Assembly: GCA_004794655.1 (NCBI GenBank)
Contig: SMMW01000555.1
Span: forward strand, 1 to 64,000
Direction of reading: 5' to 3'
Origin: Marisa cornuarietis
Taxonomy: Eukaryota; Mollusca; Gastropoda; Architaenioglossa; Ampullariidae
Length of the DNA: 64,000 nucleotides
Shown: positions 10,703 to 22,033 of the stretch, piece after piece
How positions within the stretch are numbered: the stretch's first letter is position 1
Layout: every line of letters begins with the position of its first letter
The notes under the pieces: generated by a model
Databases searched by the model: none
Seen by the model: only the letters and a program-made list of their open reading frames with translations
Told to the model about the DNA's origin: nothing
Translations under genes and position numbers: made by a program

Positions 10703-13140
10703 CTGTAAACATAATTGTGTCAGCACATGAATAAACAATTTTAGTTCTTTTAAACAGACTTACAACAAGAAACCAATTAAACAATATACTCAGAAAAATT
10801 TATGAAGGTTAAAAACAATTGGGATATTAATTCTCTTTCTTTGATATGATATGACCACAGACTTTACTACCAACCAAAATTTCACCTGCAGAGTTCCCTC
10901 CCTCACTAAGAAAGAACGGAAAAGAAGGTAAGATGTAGCCACCTTTATTTGTAGCCATAATTTAGGTACCAGTATGGGTAATTACTCATGGCAACAATCA
11001 AATTTCTTTTTTTTCTGTTAAACCATAAAGACTGGACTTCATCGTGTTAGATGAATGGTGGACTTATCTTGCCAAACCCTTGAGTAGAAGGGATGAGCAA
11101 AATGTCTAAGAACCAGACTGTTCTCCCAACTTTCCAACCCAGCTCTTCAAGATCCACCTCTAGAACCAAAATCTAACAGAACAGAAAACCTTAAATCTGA
11201 TGATAAAGCCTTATCCTCTTTAAAAATGAAAAAATAGCTGCCGATGGGATGGACCTAAACAAGGAAAACAAAGAGCCTGCTATATATGTGGACATTAGGA
11301 AAATGTTCTTCATAAAAACACAGCCTTACACCTGACACAAAGGATAGCTCTTCCAAATTCTCCAATGCATCCATTGTTTTAGAAGAACTGGAAGATCCCA
11401 ACTTCACACATAATCCACCGCCCCACAAGCCAAAGAGAGGGTAGAAAGGGGAGCAATAGGATGGCCAAAGATCACTATAAGGGAACCCTTCCCTTGCAGC
11501 CCTGATCCCACATGAAATCTCACATCATTCACTCCTCAGACTGAAAGGCACAAATATCACATGGCTGGGAAAAAGTACAGGATATGCACACAAAGGTTTC
11601 CTGCTGTCTGATGACTTCACTGCCCCACACTTGGTACATTCGTCTTCCATCATTAAATAAGACATAACGATAATGGTGCAGAGAAACAACAGCAAAAAAA
11701 ACTCTCATGTGTCCTGTCCTATGAATGACAAGAAGGTACTTATAGACAGAAGATCACACTGCTAAACTGAAGACAGGCAGCGGCAGATAGTGAGTCTGCC
11801 GACACAAAATAATGGCAAGAAGAAAGACCTTCACTGTTCCCACATCAAAGGGTGCTGGTGGGTAAAACACAACAAAAGTATCTTAGTCTTGTGAAAAGGG
11901 CTGACAGAAAAGAAAAACAAACAGATAACTGGAACAGCATGTAGTATACAGAGCAAAGTGCATGGCATTGACACCACTGTAACCAAGGAAGGCAGTAGGC
12001 GCCAAACATTCCCATGCCCAGCTCAGGGGGGAAAAATAGTACAGCACTATGTTGAGGATCCATAACTAGAATGAGTACACTTTAAACTCTTTAACGATGA
12101 TCTACTGGAGGGCAAGTTTGGTGTCAGCAGCCATGGTAATTCCACCTCCAACAGCATATATTAAAATTGTTGCAGTTGTAGTAGTTGCATCTCTGAGCAG
12201 TTAATTGCACAGAGAAGGACCACATGTGACCACAGGACACAAATCCTTGCACAAACCGTTATCCATTCAATGGTGCCAGACAGGAGGAGGGGGTGTGTGC
12301 ACCACAACCAGTAATGGTTACTTAGAAGACTGCCAGAGAATCGGAGGGTAAATTTGACTCTTAAAGGCAGAAGGGCCTCCATCTGGTGACGTGCTCTGCC
12401 ATTGCTCTACTCTCTCCAAGGGCAATGGGCCTCACTGCCTTGTGGATATTTCTGGGAAAACTTAGACTAAAAGAGTATATCCTGACAAAAAGTGGAAGAT
12501 CCAAACAGCCTCTGGGCCAAAGCTTCACATAGTAGAAGTACCAGCTATGATGCTATACTTGGGGCACAAGCTTTCATCTACAAAAGTGCTAGCCATGGTA
12601 AATTGTCATGTTTGCAACCAGGCGCACATGGTCCTGCTGTCCTGAAAGCAATCTTAGGAAAGACATTGGCTAAGGGAATAAACCCTCACAGAAGAAAAAT
12701 CATGGCATCTGGGCAAAAGCCTTCCATGAGGAATGCAAGGAAACCAGGATACAAAGGTTAACCCAGCAGACCTTCAAATACTACGGGAAGAGGTCTATGA
12801 AGGCTTTTGGTAGAGTATGCTCAGTTAGTTAATTCACAGTATTTGTTAGGGTTCCCTTCTACATTAGTGGACCTGTAAATGTCAAGCAGTGTGCTTGTTT
12901 GTGCTGCTCCTGTGTTTTTTCCGACCTTTGAGTGCAACTGACTAACAAGATGGTGGGCCTCCACCCCGTCGTACAGTTGTACCTTCGTGCAATATTCCCA
13001 TCTTCGGCCACCCTCCACCTTGACAATTCCAACTTTCCAACTGAAATCTTACCTCAAGACTTGGCCATCCATCCAAAGAGAAAGTGAAAAAGAAGGAGAG
13101 AAAGAGTTCAGCACCGACTGATGAAAACTGACTTTAATAA
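10703..13140. other. DNAI1 intron with one small LINE remnant, otherwise unassigned
   Basis: A stretch at 11186-11281 matches the I/Nimb 3' UTR. The rest holds no motif I recognise. An 89-codon frame at 12492-12761 (plus) and frames at 11845-12382 (minus) have no domain and no homologue in this window. Confidence 0.5.
11186..11281 (-). repeat. I/Nimb LINE 3' UTR fragment
   Basis: Shares TAAATCT-ATGATAAAGCC, AAAATAGCTGCCGATGGGA and GGACCTAAACAA with the 3' UTR of the copy at 3958-4602, in the same orientation. Both ends are truncated. Confidence 0.7.
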
Positions 13141-13144
13141 CAGG

Positions 13145-13780
13145 CATAAACAATCATCTGTTTTGCTTTCTAATGTTCAGTCCAACTAAAACAAATTTGA
13201 TGTGCTCGAGGCACATATCAGATGCCTGCAGGAGTTCAAAGAAACATGTCTCCTTGTTTTCACCGAGACTAGGCTGAGTGAGGCCAACTGTGACACTGAT
13301 TTATATGTCAGCGGGTTTGGGCATCCCATTTGCATGGACACATGTCCTACTATCACCAGGAAATCCATCGGCAGAGGCACATGTTTTTACATAAACAAAC
13401 AGTACTGCAACACTATTGTGGTCAAGGAACGACTGTGTACCACCGATCTTGAACTGATGTTCATTTCCCTCCATTCTTACTACCTTCCCATGGAATTCCC
13501 TCAGCTGTTCTTCATGCTGGTGTATATCCACTCACGTGCCATGATCACCGCTCACCTGAATGCTGACATGTCACAAAATAGCCGTCATTTGACTGGATGC
13601 TCCCAAGTTTATCCTCAGTGACTTTATTCATTGCAGGCTTACCAGGGTACTTAAAAGCTATGAGCAATGTGTGTCTTGCTCATCCATACAAAGGAATTCT
13701 AAGAATGACCTTTGTTATGGCACTCACTGTCCCTGGTGCTTACAAAGCTCTATGGTTACTGTAATAGTAAGCGTCTTTAT
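13145..13780 (+). mobile_element. Rex1-like LINE endonuclease fragment
   Basis: The plus frame around 13160-13620 reads VLLSNVQS, KFDVLEAHIR, LVFTETRLSE and GTCFYIN, the start of an APE endonuclease with its Asn and Glu motifs (TET). It continues in another frame with CRLTRVLKSYEQCVSC and LCYGT up to about 13760. A stop after NVQSN and at least two frameshifts make it non-functional. The clade is judged from similarity of style to Rex1/Babar elements and is tentative. The RT of this type is represented at 62821-63957. Confidence 0.65.
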
Positions 13781-14006
13781 TCTGTTTTGGCTTCCATCCT
13801 CTGTCGTTTCTTTCATTCAACCGTCCCTTGCTAGGTCATACATCCTACGTCATACATCCATGATGTCAATTTCCTTGCGCTCAGCTTAACTCTACCCTTG
13901 ACCTACTCCTGCTACATCTTTCTTCTTATCAATAACATTAATATAACGTAACATCAGTAATTATAATCAACAAACAATAATTCAATGTCAAATGCAAAAC
14001 GTTCTG

Positions 14007-15114
14007 TCAAGATTGCAACATATTTGAAAATCGCACTGGAGGTCGGCTTTGCCTGCCATAGCGTGTGGTGACCACCGGCTGGGCCTGACTGTCAGGTGCA
14101 GGGTCAGATGTTGCTTCATCGCTGGTTGCATCTAAGGTCACGGACAGATCGATGCTGGCATCAGGTTCTTATGTCCTCGATAGCTTCGGTGCTGGCTCCT
14201 TAGTCTTCTTTAGCATGACACTATTTCTGCGATATGTAGCACCATCTTTAGTTCGGACAATGTAGGACCGTGGTTCTGGAGATGCAGAGACTACGGTGGC
14301 TGGCTTCCAGGTGCTGTTCTTGTCCTTCTGCATGCGGACAGTGTCTCCGGGCTGAAGAGGGGGAAACGGCTGTGACAATGCCGTCTTGTTGTAATCCTTC
14401 GCTTGATGCTCTCGCTGCTTTTTTTTCTGCATGCTGAAACTGCTGCCAGTTTGGAATGCTTGGTCTGAGGTATACGTCTGTGGCTGTCAGTCTGGTTCTG
14501 AGACATCTGTTCATCAGCAATTGTGCTGGTGATACTCCATTTGGTAGAGGGGTACTTCTGTATTGTAGGATGGCAATGTATGGGTCTTGGCCTGACACCT
14601 TCTTCAGAATGTTTTTTATGGTCCGTATGCTACGCTCGGCTAGGCCATTGGACTGTGAGTGCTTGGGGCTGGAAGAAGTGTGCTGAAATCCCCACTCTTT
14701 AGAGAATTTGGCAAACTCTACACTGCTGAACTGAGGTCCATTGTCTGACAGAAGCTCTCGGGGGATGCCGTAACGTGCAAACTGAGATTTCATTGCCAGG
14801 ACGACATCAACTGTTCGCATAGCTGCACAGAAGGGATACCTAAAAAACTTGCTGTAATAATCAACAATCATGAGAAACTGTTTGCCATCGTATTGGAATA
14901 GATCCGCACCAAGCTTTTGCCATGGTAGAGATGGCGTCTCGTGTGACATTAAGGGCTCCTTTTGCTGACTGTTCTGAAACTGGTTGCAGATAGTGCATCT
15001 ATTAACGAGACTGATGATTTGAGTCATCATTCCAATCCAGAAAAAGACTTCTCTGGCCTTCGCTAGGCACTTGTCACGGCCCATGTGTCCTTGGTGCAGT
15101 CTCTGTAGCATATC
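14007..15114 (-). pseudogene. Ty3/gypsy pol: integrase and C-terminal tail
   Basis: From 15109 downward: the H2C2 zinc-binding module (HQGHMGRDKC...CTICNQFQ), then the catalytic core with DLFQYDGKQF, LLSDNGPQFSS and NGLAERSIR (D, D and E positions present). A frameshift in an A8 run near 14430 separates the core from the C-terminus (PLQPGDTVRMQKDK...VVSASPEPRSYIV). A TAA at 14169-14171 interrupts the frame, which then continues to TRYGRQSRPPVRF and a TGA at 14007-14009. Integrase would insert the element cDNA. The upstream half of pol lies at 17099-18180, separated by a later LINE insertion. Confidence 0.85.
15110..15114. repeat. Target-site duplication (left) of the LINE inserted in the gypsy element
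   Basis: ATATC at 15110-15114 is repeated at 17099-17103. Removing 15115-17103 joins the gypsy frame as ...KTLQHD-MLQRLHQ... without loss of a codon. Confidence 0.8.
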
Positions 15115-17098
15115 TTGTCACTGATGACATGACACTCGATAGACATGTATAAGTCATAATCATATAATCATATAATCATAATCATAAGTCCTGATTATTT
15201 CTCTGAACTTCTCATCCCTTACGTTCCAGCCAGACAACTACGCTCTTCGTTGGATGACCGTATCCTCACTGTTCCTGTCACCAGAACAACAACATATGGT
15301 CACAGGATTTTTGTTTACTGTGCAGCAAAAGAATGGAACTCTCTCCCTTTCCATCTCCGCCACCTTCCTACAACTGAATCCTTCAAATCTGCACTGAAAA
15401 CGCACCTCTTCCTTGAGCATTACTCCTAACACAGTCCACACAATGCTAGTCCTTCTTACCCTCCCCCTTCTGCTCTTGCTAATTTTCTACCATCTTTCTC
15501 TGCAGAATCGCTATATTGCATTTGACACTAAAGACCACTCTCTGCTTCTTCACAGACTCCACACCCTCTACGGGATTTCTGGACCTGCTCTCTCATGGTT
15601 CAACTCCTATCTCACTGATAGGACCCAGACTGTGTCAGTTGATGGTCAGACATCTCGCCCTGCTTCACTTTTCTGTGGTGTTCCCCAAGGCTCAGTACTT
15701 GGCCCAGTTCTGTTCATCCTGTATACTAAGCCCCTTTCATCATGCATCCAGTCTCACCAGGTTTCTCATCAATCCTATGCTGATGACAAGCAGCTTTACT
15801 GTTTCACTCCGCCGGCTGAGTCTCACTCTGCTATTAGCTCTATAGAAGCTTGTATCAGCGATGTCAAGGGCTGGATGGTAAAAAACAAGCTTAAACTAAA
15901 TGATGATAAAACGGAAGCCCTCTTGTGCCATAGAAGAAGACATCAACCTTCACTCGTCAGTCTGCCCAATCACATCAAGGTGGGCGACAGCAACATCACC
16001 TTCACGTCATCTGTTAGGAATCTGGGATTTATTGTCACTGATGACATGACACTCGATAGACATGTAGCAGCTGTCTGTCGGTCTGCCTATTATGAGCTCC
16101 GTAAGATCAGTGCTATCCGTCACTTTCTCTCTACACACGCTACCAACACTCTTGTCTGTGCGTTTGTTCTTTCTCGACTTGACTACTGCAACTCCTTGCT
16201 GGCAGGCTGCCCTGACTACCTCATTCAGAGACTCCAGAGAGTACAGAACTCTGCTGCGCGTCTGGTGCTTAGAGCAAGGAAACGGGACCATGTCACTCCT
16301 CTCCTTCGTTTTCTACACTGGCTACCCATCCGTTCTCGCATTCAGTACAAACTGTCTGTGCTATGTTTTAATGTCTTTGCTGGCTCCTGTCCTGACTATT
16401 TCTCTGAACTTCTCATCCCTTACTCTCCGGCCAGACAACTACGCTCTTCGTCTGACGACCATATCCTAACTGTTCCTGTCACCAGAACAACAACATATGG
16501 TCACAGGACTTTTGGCTACTGTGCTGCAAAACAATGGAACTCTCTTCCTTTCCATATCCGCCACCTTCCTACAACTGAATCTTTCAAATCTGCACTGAAA
16601 ACGCACCTCTTCCTTGAGCATTTCTCCTAACACAGTCCACACAATGCTCGTCCTTCTTAACCCCGCCCCCTTCCCTCTTGCTACTTTACCCATCTTTCTC
16701 GCAGAATCACTATATTTTTCTGTTCCTGTTACTTGATGGCTTTTGTTTTCTGTTTCGTCAGCACTGTCGTTTTCTTTCGTCCCCTTTGTTCTGTGTCTAC
16801 TTAGTCCACGTCTCTTCCTCGTTTTAAGCGCTAAGAGCATGCTCTCTATGAGTGTGAATATGCGCTATAAAAATCTTCACTATTATTATTATTATTATTA
16901 TTTTCTATGTTCTGTTAATTGGTGTCTTTTTGTGTTTTCCATCTTTGTTTTCTGTTTGTCGTCAGTACTGTCGTTTATTCTTATGCCCCTTGTGTTATAT
17001 CCATTTAGTCCATGTCTCTTCCTTGTTTTAAGGGCTAAGAGCATGCTCTCTATGAGTGTGAATATGCACTATAAAAATCTTCATTTATTATTATTATT
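15115..17098 (+). mobile_element. L2/CR1-like LINE copy A (outer), interrupted by copy B
   Basis: Copy A consists of 15115-15514 and 16904-17098. Its first 35 bases equal 16033-16067 of copy B. Then a block corresponding to about 325 bases is replaced by an AT-rich filler (15152-15190), followed by the ORF2 C-terminus (HLFLEHYS), the stop at 15427 and the 3' UTR. The UTR breaks after GAATCGCTATATT at about 15514 and resumes at 16904 with TTCTATGTTCTG, ending in (ATT)n at 17085-17100. A sister copy at 33290-33350 shows the uninterrupted UTR. Confidence 0.8.
15515..16903 (+). mobile_element. L2/CR1-like LINE copy B (inner), 5'-truncated
   Basis: Begins inside RT at the AFDTKDHSLLL motif and runs through GVPQGSVLGP, SYADDKQLY (catalytic YADD retained), LKLNDDKTEALLC and SRLDYCNSLLAGCP to the conserved C-terminus KQWNSLPFHIR...THLFLEHFS, stop at 16628-16630, then a 3' UTR ending in (TAT)n at 16880-16903. 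It lies in the same orientation inside copy A's 3' UTR. The frame is open from the break to the stop, about 372 codons, so it inserted recently. An apparent start codon at 15413 belongs to copy A and is not a real start. Confidence 0.85.
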
Positions 17099-18180
17099 AT
17101 ATCATGTTGCAGTGTCTTTGGAACTATCAGTTGTTCACCTTTAAACAGTAGACCATCTTTCTTGTTCAGCTCATTTTGAAAATCTTTGTATGCTCTTATT
17201 TCTTCAGGAATATCTTTCTTCTCCTGTGGCCATCCTGACAGGATAAATCTTTTCAGTGACTGTAGCACTGGGTCTTTGTTCAATTCTTGTTTAAATAGGT
17301 CCAGCATTTTATTGGAAATCGGCAGACTGTTAACAATAAGGTGAATCTGAGCAGCCCTGGACAATGTGTCTGGTATGTGCATTTCTTTTCCTTCTTTGTA
17401 GACCAGTTCAATATTATACTTCATCAGATGCAGCAGCATTCTTTGAAGCCTTGGAGGCGCTGCTGACAATTGCTTCTTGAGGATTGATTCCAGAGGCTTA
17501 TGGTCACTTTCTACTGTTACTGGGCGCCCATAAATATAGTAGTGGAAGTGTTCCATGCCGAAAACTACCGCCAAAATTTCTTTTTTCTATTTGAGCGTAG
17601 CTCTTCTCACAATCACTCAGAGATCTTGAGGCAAAAGCTACAGGTCTCTCTTCTTGCATCAGCACGGCGCCGAGTCCTTCTGGTGATGCATCCACTGACA
17701 GAATAACGGGCTTACTTGCATCATAGAAGGCCAGAACTGGAGACTGAGTAACTAATATTTTAGCTCATCGATGGCATTATCATGTTGTTGTAGCCACTGA
17801 AATTCATTATCCTGCTTGAGCAAATCCCGCAAAGGTGCTGTGATTGCTGAGAGGTTGGGAAGGAACTTGCCTAAATAGTTTACCATGCCGAGAAACCTCT
17901 CCAGTTCCTTGCAGTTGGACGGGGATGGCATATCTTGAATAGCTTGAATTTTACTGGAATCTGGCTTCAGTCCATTCTGCGATATTACATGGCCAGCGAA
18001 TTTTACTTCATTCACACGTAGGCTGCACTTGGAAGGTTTCAGCTTGATGCCTTCTGCTCTTGCACTACCTTGTCTTCAATGCCTCAAAAAATAAGGAAAT
18101 GATCTTTGACTTTGGATAACAGGTCTGAGGCAGTCATGTGTGCTATCCACGATGATGCCATTGAGATAGTTCACTCATAA
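17099..18180 (-). pseudogene. Ty3/gypsy pol: end of RT and RNase H, upstream half
   Basis: From 18180 downward: a decayed RT active site (YLNGIIV where a YxDD-type box is expected), then FAGHVISQNGLKPD, FLGMVNYLGKFLPNLS and APLRDLL (RT thumb), the RNase H start MDASPEGLGAVLMQ, AFASRSLSDCEKSYAQIEK, and after a frameshift near 17575 the VTVESDHKPLE and DTLSRAAQ motifs. A stop separates 17752 from 17695. At 17104 the frame joins the integrase half beyond the LINE insertion. The 5' part (gag, protease, RT fingers) and the LTRs were not found. Confidence 0.85.
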
Positions 18181-18367
18181 ATATTTAGGTACTATCTTTG
18201 ATAACCAGCTTAAATGGGATATGATCCTCTGTAAGAGCCAGCAATGCATGTACCTCCTTTGGAAACTCAGGTCTTTCTCTGTCAGCTCTGTCATCCTAAT
18301 TCGATTCTATCAGTCCTTTATTGAAAGTCTCATCACCTTTTCTTTCTTCTCTTGGTTCCATAAGGGA
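18172..18367 (+). mobile_element. LINE RT C-terminal fragment, 5' part, split by a SINE
   Basis: The plus frame reads KYLGTIFDNQLKWD, QQCMYLLWKLRSFSV and FYQSFIESLITFSFFSWF, typical of the RT C-terminus of Rex1/L2-like LINEs. It stops abruptly at the SINE and resumes behind it at 18642. Confidence 0.7.
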
Positions 18368-18369
18368 AA

Positions 18370-18641
18370 GCGGATGGCCGAGTGGTTAGAGCGCTGGCGT
18401 CCGAACCGATAGCGCGCTGGTTCAATTCCCGATAAGCGCAGCATACTTCCCCCCGTCGACCCAGCTGACGGGAATGGGTACCTGACCCTATAGAGGGTTG
18501 GGGAAGGTAAGGCAGTGAGGGAGAGGAGATTGGCACCACCCTCATGTAAAAGCTGACCCCGAGAAAAGTGGGGTCTCTAACACCTCACTCCCCCACGACC
18601 TGAAAAGGTTATGGGATGACCTTTACCTTTACCTTTTTTAT
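18370..18641 (+). repeat. tRNA-derived SINE with conserved body and (CCTTTA)n tail
   Basis: The head 18370-18440 resembles a tRNA: GGATGGCCGAGTGGTTAGAG (A box) and GGTTCAATTCC (B box), so it would be transcribed by RNA polymerase III. The body contains GACGGGAATGGGTACCTGAC and GGTTGGGGAAGGTAAGG, then a tail GACCTTTACCTTTACCTTTTTT. About 270 bases long. An ATAA block borders both sides (18358-18362 and 18639-18643) and may be what is left of a target duplication. A true tRNA gene is excluded by the fused body and tail. Confidence 0.8.
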
Positions 18642-18790
18642 AACCTCTCTCTAGGGAGCAAAAACAGTCTTGTCTCTCTTGCTAACATCTGTTCCAAGAT
18701 CACTAAAACTAGGCAGAGGAAAGGCATCCTGTATCCTATTTCTGATCATGTGTTAGCATGTAAGTTCTCACTCTTGCAGTCGCTGCAGGT
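18642..18790 (+). mobile_element. LINE RT C-terminal fragment, 3' part behind the SINE
   Basis: The translation LSLGSKNSLVSLANICSKI continues the RT fragment that ends at 18367, as expected if the SINE inserted into it. It ends around CKFSLLQSLQ. Confidence 0.65.
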
Positions 18791-19054
18791 ACACGATACC
18801 TCTATGCAAAACCAATGGTTACCACAACTCATTCAGTTCTTGTGCCATTTACTTAATAAATTCTACTGGTTGTGATCTTATGTTAGCCTGAGGTGACCTA
18901 ATAGTATCTTACTGTTCCTCTGTGTGTGCGTGCGTGAGAGAAAAATTCAACATGCATGTATGTATTTATCTGTATATTGCTAGCATATGAGCACTACATG
19001 TAATTGTCCTTGTGGATTAGTAAAGTTATATTTGTATAGTACTGTAACATCTAC

Positions 19055-19321
19055 TCCGAGTGCATCATGCTGTACACACTACAAAACCACCACACCTCTG
19101 TGTTTATCGGAGGGAGGCCACTCTGTAACGTGTATTTCGCAGATGATATAAATCTGATGGCGGGCAATAGTGAATTACAAGAGTTGACAGACAAACTTGC
19201 TTCCAACGCTTATGGTATGAAAATCAGCACAGACAAGAGCAAAGTCATGGTGAACACCACTGGATCTTCACATGAACAGGTGGAGGACGTACACAGCTTT
19301 AAATACATGGGCTGTATTTGA
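19055..19321 (+). mobile_element. RTE/L1-like LINE RT fragment with intact FADD
   Basis: The plus frame holds HTSVFIGGRPLCNVYFADDINLM (catalytic FADD), ELQELTDKLAS, YGMKISTDKSKVM and SFKYMG. It breaks at 19320. The following 19322-19790 is unrelated, and RT resumes at about 19815, so something was inserted or the two halves rearranged. Confidence 0.75.
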
Positions 19322-19814
19322 AATTCACGACTTTGCTTATACTGATCTTTACTTTGTGCTGGTGGGAGGGCATGAGTGGAAATATTGATAAGAACTATTC
19401 AGGTCATGCTGGCTAGGATGTTAGGGTTATAGATGCCTCTAAAGCCTACCGCACGCAGGTTTCTATGACCATGTATGTGGTTCTTAATCCTTCTGTCCAT
19501 GGCATCTGAGCACCTAAAGCAAACTCCAAGATGATCCTCAGAGAAGTGTCGCCTTTGACCACTATATCTGTGACTGTGCCGTCAGCTATGAAGGTTCAGC
19601 AAGGCTGTAGATTCCATATATGCTGATGGCATTTATTCTATTTCAACACAAGTAGCTACACTAACAGGACTCACTACTCAACACAATTGCTCTTTAGACC
19701 AGCTGTGTTTTTCTTTATATATCGTTTTAAGCGTGCCTTTGAGGGTGGGGTAAAATGTAAATAAAACAACTTTAATTATTAATATTATTATATGGGACAT
19801 CAAAAGCACAAAGT

Positions 19815-20070
19815 TTCGGCTGTACAAATCTCTAGTTGGCCCTATCATGCTGTACAGCTGCAAAATGTGGACCTTGCTCACTGAATCAGAGCAACAGATC
19901 CAGGCGTTCAAGCCGAAGTATCTCAGGAGACTCCTCTGGATCTCTTACAGACAGAACAAGACGAATGGTGGAGAGGAACCACTCCTAACTACCATCAAAC
20001 AGAGGAAACTGACGAGGTTTGGGCACGTCACCCGACACAACACATGTCATGCTCAAAATGGTAAGAACAG
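19815..20070 (+). mobile_element. RTE/L1-like LINE RT C-terminal fragment
   Basis: Reads GPIMLYSCKMWTLLTESEQQIQ, PKYLRRLLWISYRQNKTN and KRKLTRFGHVTRHNT-like sequence, the conserved C-terminus of the family represented at 19055 and 42150. It ends near 20070. Confidence 0.75.
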
Positions 20071-20297
20071 ATAATGTCTAGGTAACTGTGAGGTGCTCAG
20101 CACCAAAAGCTGAGATCTCAAGATCTCTAATTTCTGCTTGGGGCAGAATGCTAATGTCATCTCTTCTTGAATTCCTAATTAAATAAAAATAAACATGAAA
20201 CTAGTTTAAAATAAAGACAGCTAAACAGCATTAAAAACCAAATTTGTGGCACAAAATAGCACTAGTTTTATAAATGTTTTCAACCTCCTCTATTTAC

Positions 20298-20399
20298 CTG
20301 CTTTTCAAAGTCTTCTTGGTAAGCATCATAGATTTCCCATTGTGTAACATTGGAAGAGAAAGATGCCCTGGGTGGTGGCTCAGTTGCTGTGCCTCTCTC
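20298..20399 (-). CDS. DNAI1: DNAI1 exon 7
   Basis: Minus strand: acceptor CTTTTAATAG, 102 bases (34 codons, phase 0/0), donor GTAAATAG. The product has [20 protein letters not shown] followed by AYQEDFEKQ, which aligns residue by residue with the TEPPPR...[15 protein letters not shown] segment of vertebrate DNAI1. It follows exon 6 (ending NPYR) directly in frame. Where vertebrate proteins have CQTEPPPR this one has TATEPPPR, so the QT dipeptide, a possible light-chain-binding element, is absent. Confidence 0.95.
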
Positions 20400-21560
20400 C
20401 TATTAAAAGAAAAAACAAAACATACACACACACACACAAAGTTTTATGTTCTATTGCTTCTGTAATAAAAATAATGTTTCAGGTCATCTGGTAACTCCTG
20501 CAAACATTATTTCTCAATGCTAGTTCATAGGTATCTCAAAACATTTGAAAAGCAATTGCTCTACACAGATCTGATTAGTAGTTTCTATGTAGTCTAATAA
20601 TAGATGAGCACATACCATACAGTGATCATTGCTAGCATGCTGCAGTTATACAATGCTTTTCAAACTTTAAAAAAGATAAAAACAGGATCTTTGTGTGTAG
20701 ACATTTTCTGTACTTGATCCCTCAGTAAGTCAAGACAATAAAATAATTATAACTTTTTATCTTTTATGTTTTAATTGCAGAAAATAGTCCCCAGAAAGCA
20801 TGTGCCATTTTGAAATGTCACCAAATGGCATCACTTATTTTACGGATTGCAGACTTGAACCATAAGTCTTTAATCTCAGACTCTGAAAACAGTGACAAAA
20901 GGCTGAATGGACCACTCTGACCATCCATTTTACTCCAGAAGACAATCATATCCTGATTCTCCTATTTAAATCTTTGTTTCGCACTTTTTTGATGAAACAC
21001 AATAAGCTCACTACTAAGTACATAGATAAACTGTATGTGGTTTTAATTATTTAGTGTCATGCTTCAAGTTCAATGTTCGGCACTATTCAAACCATGCAAG
21101 TGGGTAGTATACTACACTATCCCATTTCCCCTGATGAATAAAACACATAAGTACTGGTAGATCCAGGTATATCTATTTGTTGCTGGTCAACAGTTTCAGC
21201 TTGGCAAAACAGTAGCTTATCATCCACTCTCACATACTGCCTGTCTCCAGAAAACTTTACCCTACATTCCAGCTTCTTCACTATTCAAGCAAAACAATGA
21301 TCCTTTCTAAACAACATGTCTATGAAGTGTCCAGTTTTATGAACGTTTGACCTTTTAATTCCTGGACCTTTCCTCTAACACCTTCCTCTGTTGCCATATG
21401 GTTGCCTCCCTCTCTCTATGGTTGCCTCCCTCTCTCTTGTTGTAGAAAGGTAAACCCCAGCTTGCAGCAGGTTTTTCCAGTTGCATCCCACTGACACACT
21501 TTTGCTAACCTTCTCCACCAACACTTTTCCCGATGTCATAGACAGCATGGAAGACAACTC
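20400..21560. other. DNAI1 intron, little recognised
   Basis: AT-rich. Contains a short (CA)n tract (20424-20441) and a 22-base tandem duplication, ATGGTTGCCTCCCTCTCTCT, at about 21400-21440. No coding signal. Confidence 0.5.
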
Positions 21561-21564
21561 AAGA

Positions 21565-22033
21565 CAACAACACTGGTATCCAGTGGACCTTCACCAAACT
21601 GCTAGAGGACCTGGACTTTGCAGATGACATGAGTCTCCTCTCTCATCAGCAGCAGCATGCACAAACCAAACTGAGTAAGCTATCAGAGGAAGCAGAGAAG
21701 ACTGGCTTAAAGGTCAACAGAAAGAAGACTGAAGTGATGAAAATCAACAACAAGCAGGAACTTCCAATCCATCTTCAAGCAGAGAACATCCTACAAACAG
21801 ACCGCTTCACATATCTGGGGAGCATTGTCAGCAAAGAGGGTGGAGTGGACGATGACATCAGAAGCTGCATAAACAAGGCCAGGCATGCTTTTAACAGCCT
21901 ACACCCCATCTGGAACTCCCAAGCATTATCCTTCCGCAGTAACACCCGCATCTTCACCACCAATGTGAAGGCAGTCCTACTGTATGGCTCTGAAACCTGG
22001 AGAGTGACAAACACCATCAACAACAAGCTCCAG
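21565..22033 (+). mobile_element. RTE/L1-like LINE RT fragment, frame still open
   Basis: Reads NTGIQWTF, LEDLDFADDMSLLSH (FADD intact), KTEVMKINNKQE, DRFTYLGSIVSKEGG, IWNSQALSF and [20 protein letters not shown]. It is the same family as 4630-5950 (minus), where FADD has decayed to FADN. It ends at 22033 in the middle of the conserved region. The next bases, up to about 22200, belong to something else that extends the frame by chance. Confidence 0.8.

Noticed and set aside
12492..12761. 89-codon plus-strand gene
   Set aside because: No domain, no splice or repeat support, and it lies in intron sequence between two exons of the opposite strand.
15413..15514. Start of the 405-codon RT frame as a genuine N-terminus
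   Set aside because: These codons are the 3' end and UTR of LINE copy A; the RT part begins at copy B's break at 15515.
18372..18442. Intact tRNA gene
   Set aside because: A and B boxes are present, but the acceptor stem does not close and the sequence runs on into a SINE body and a repeat tail.
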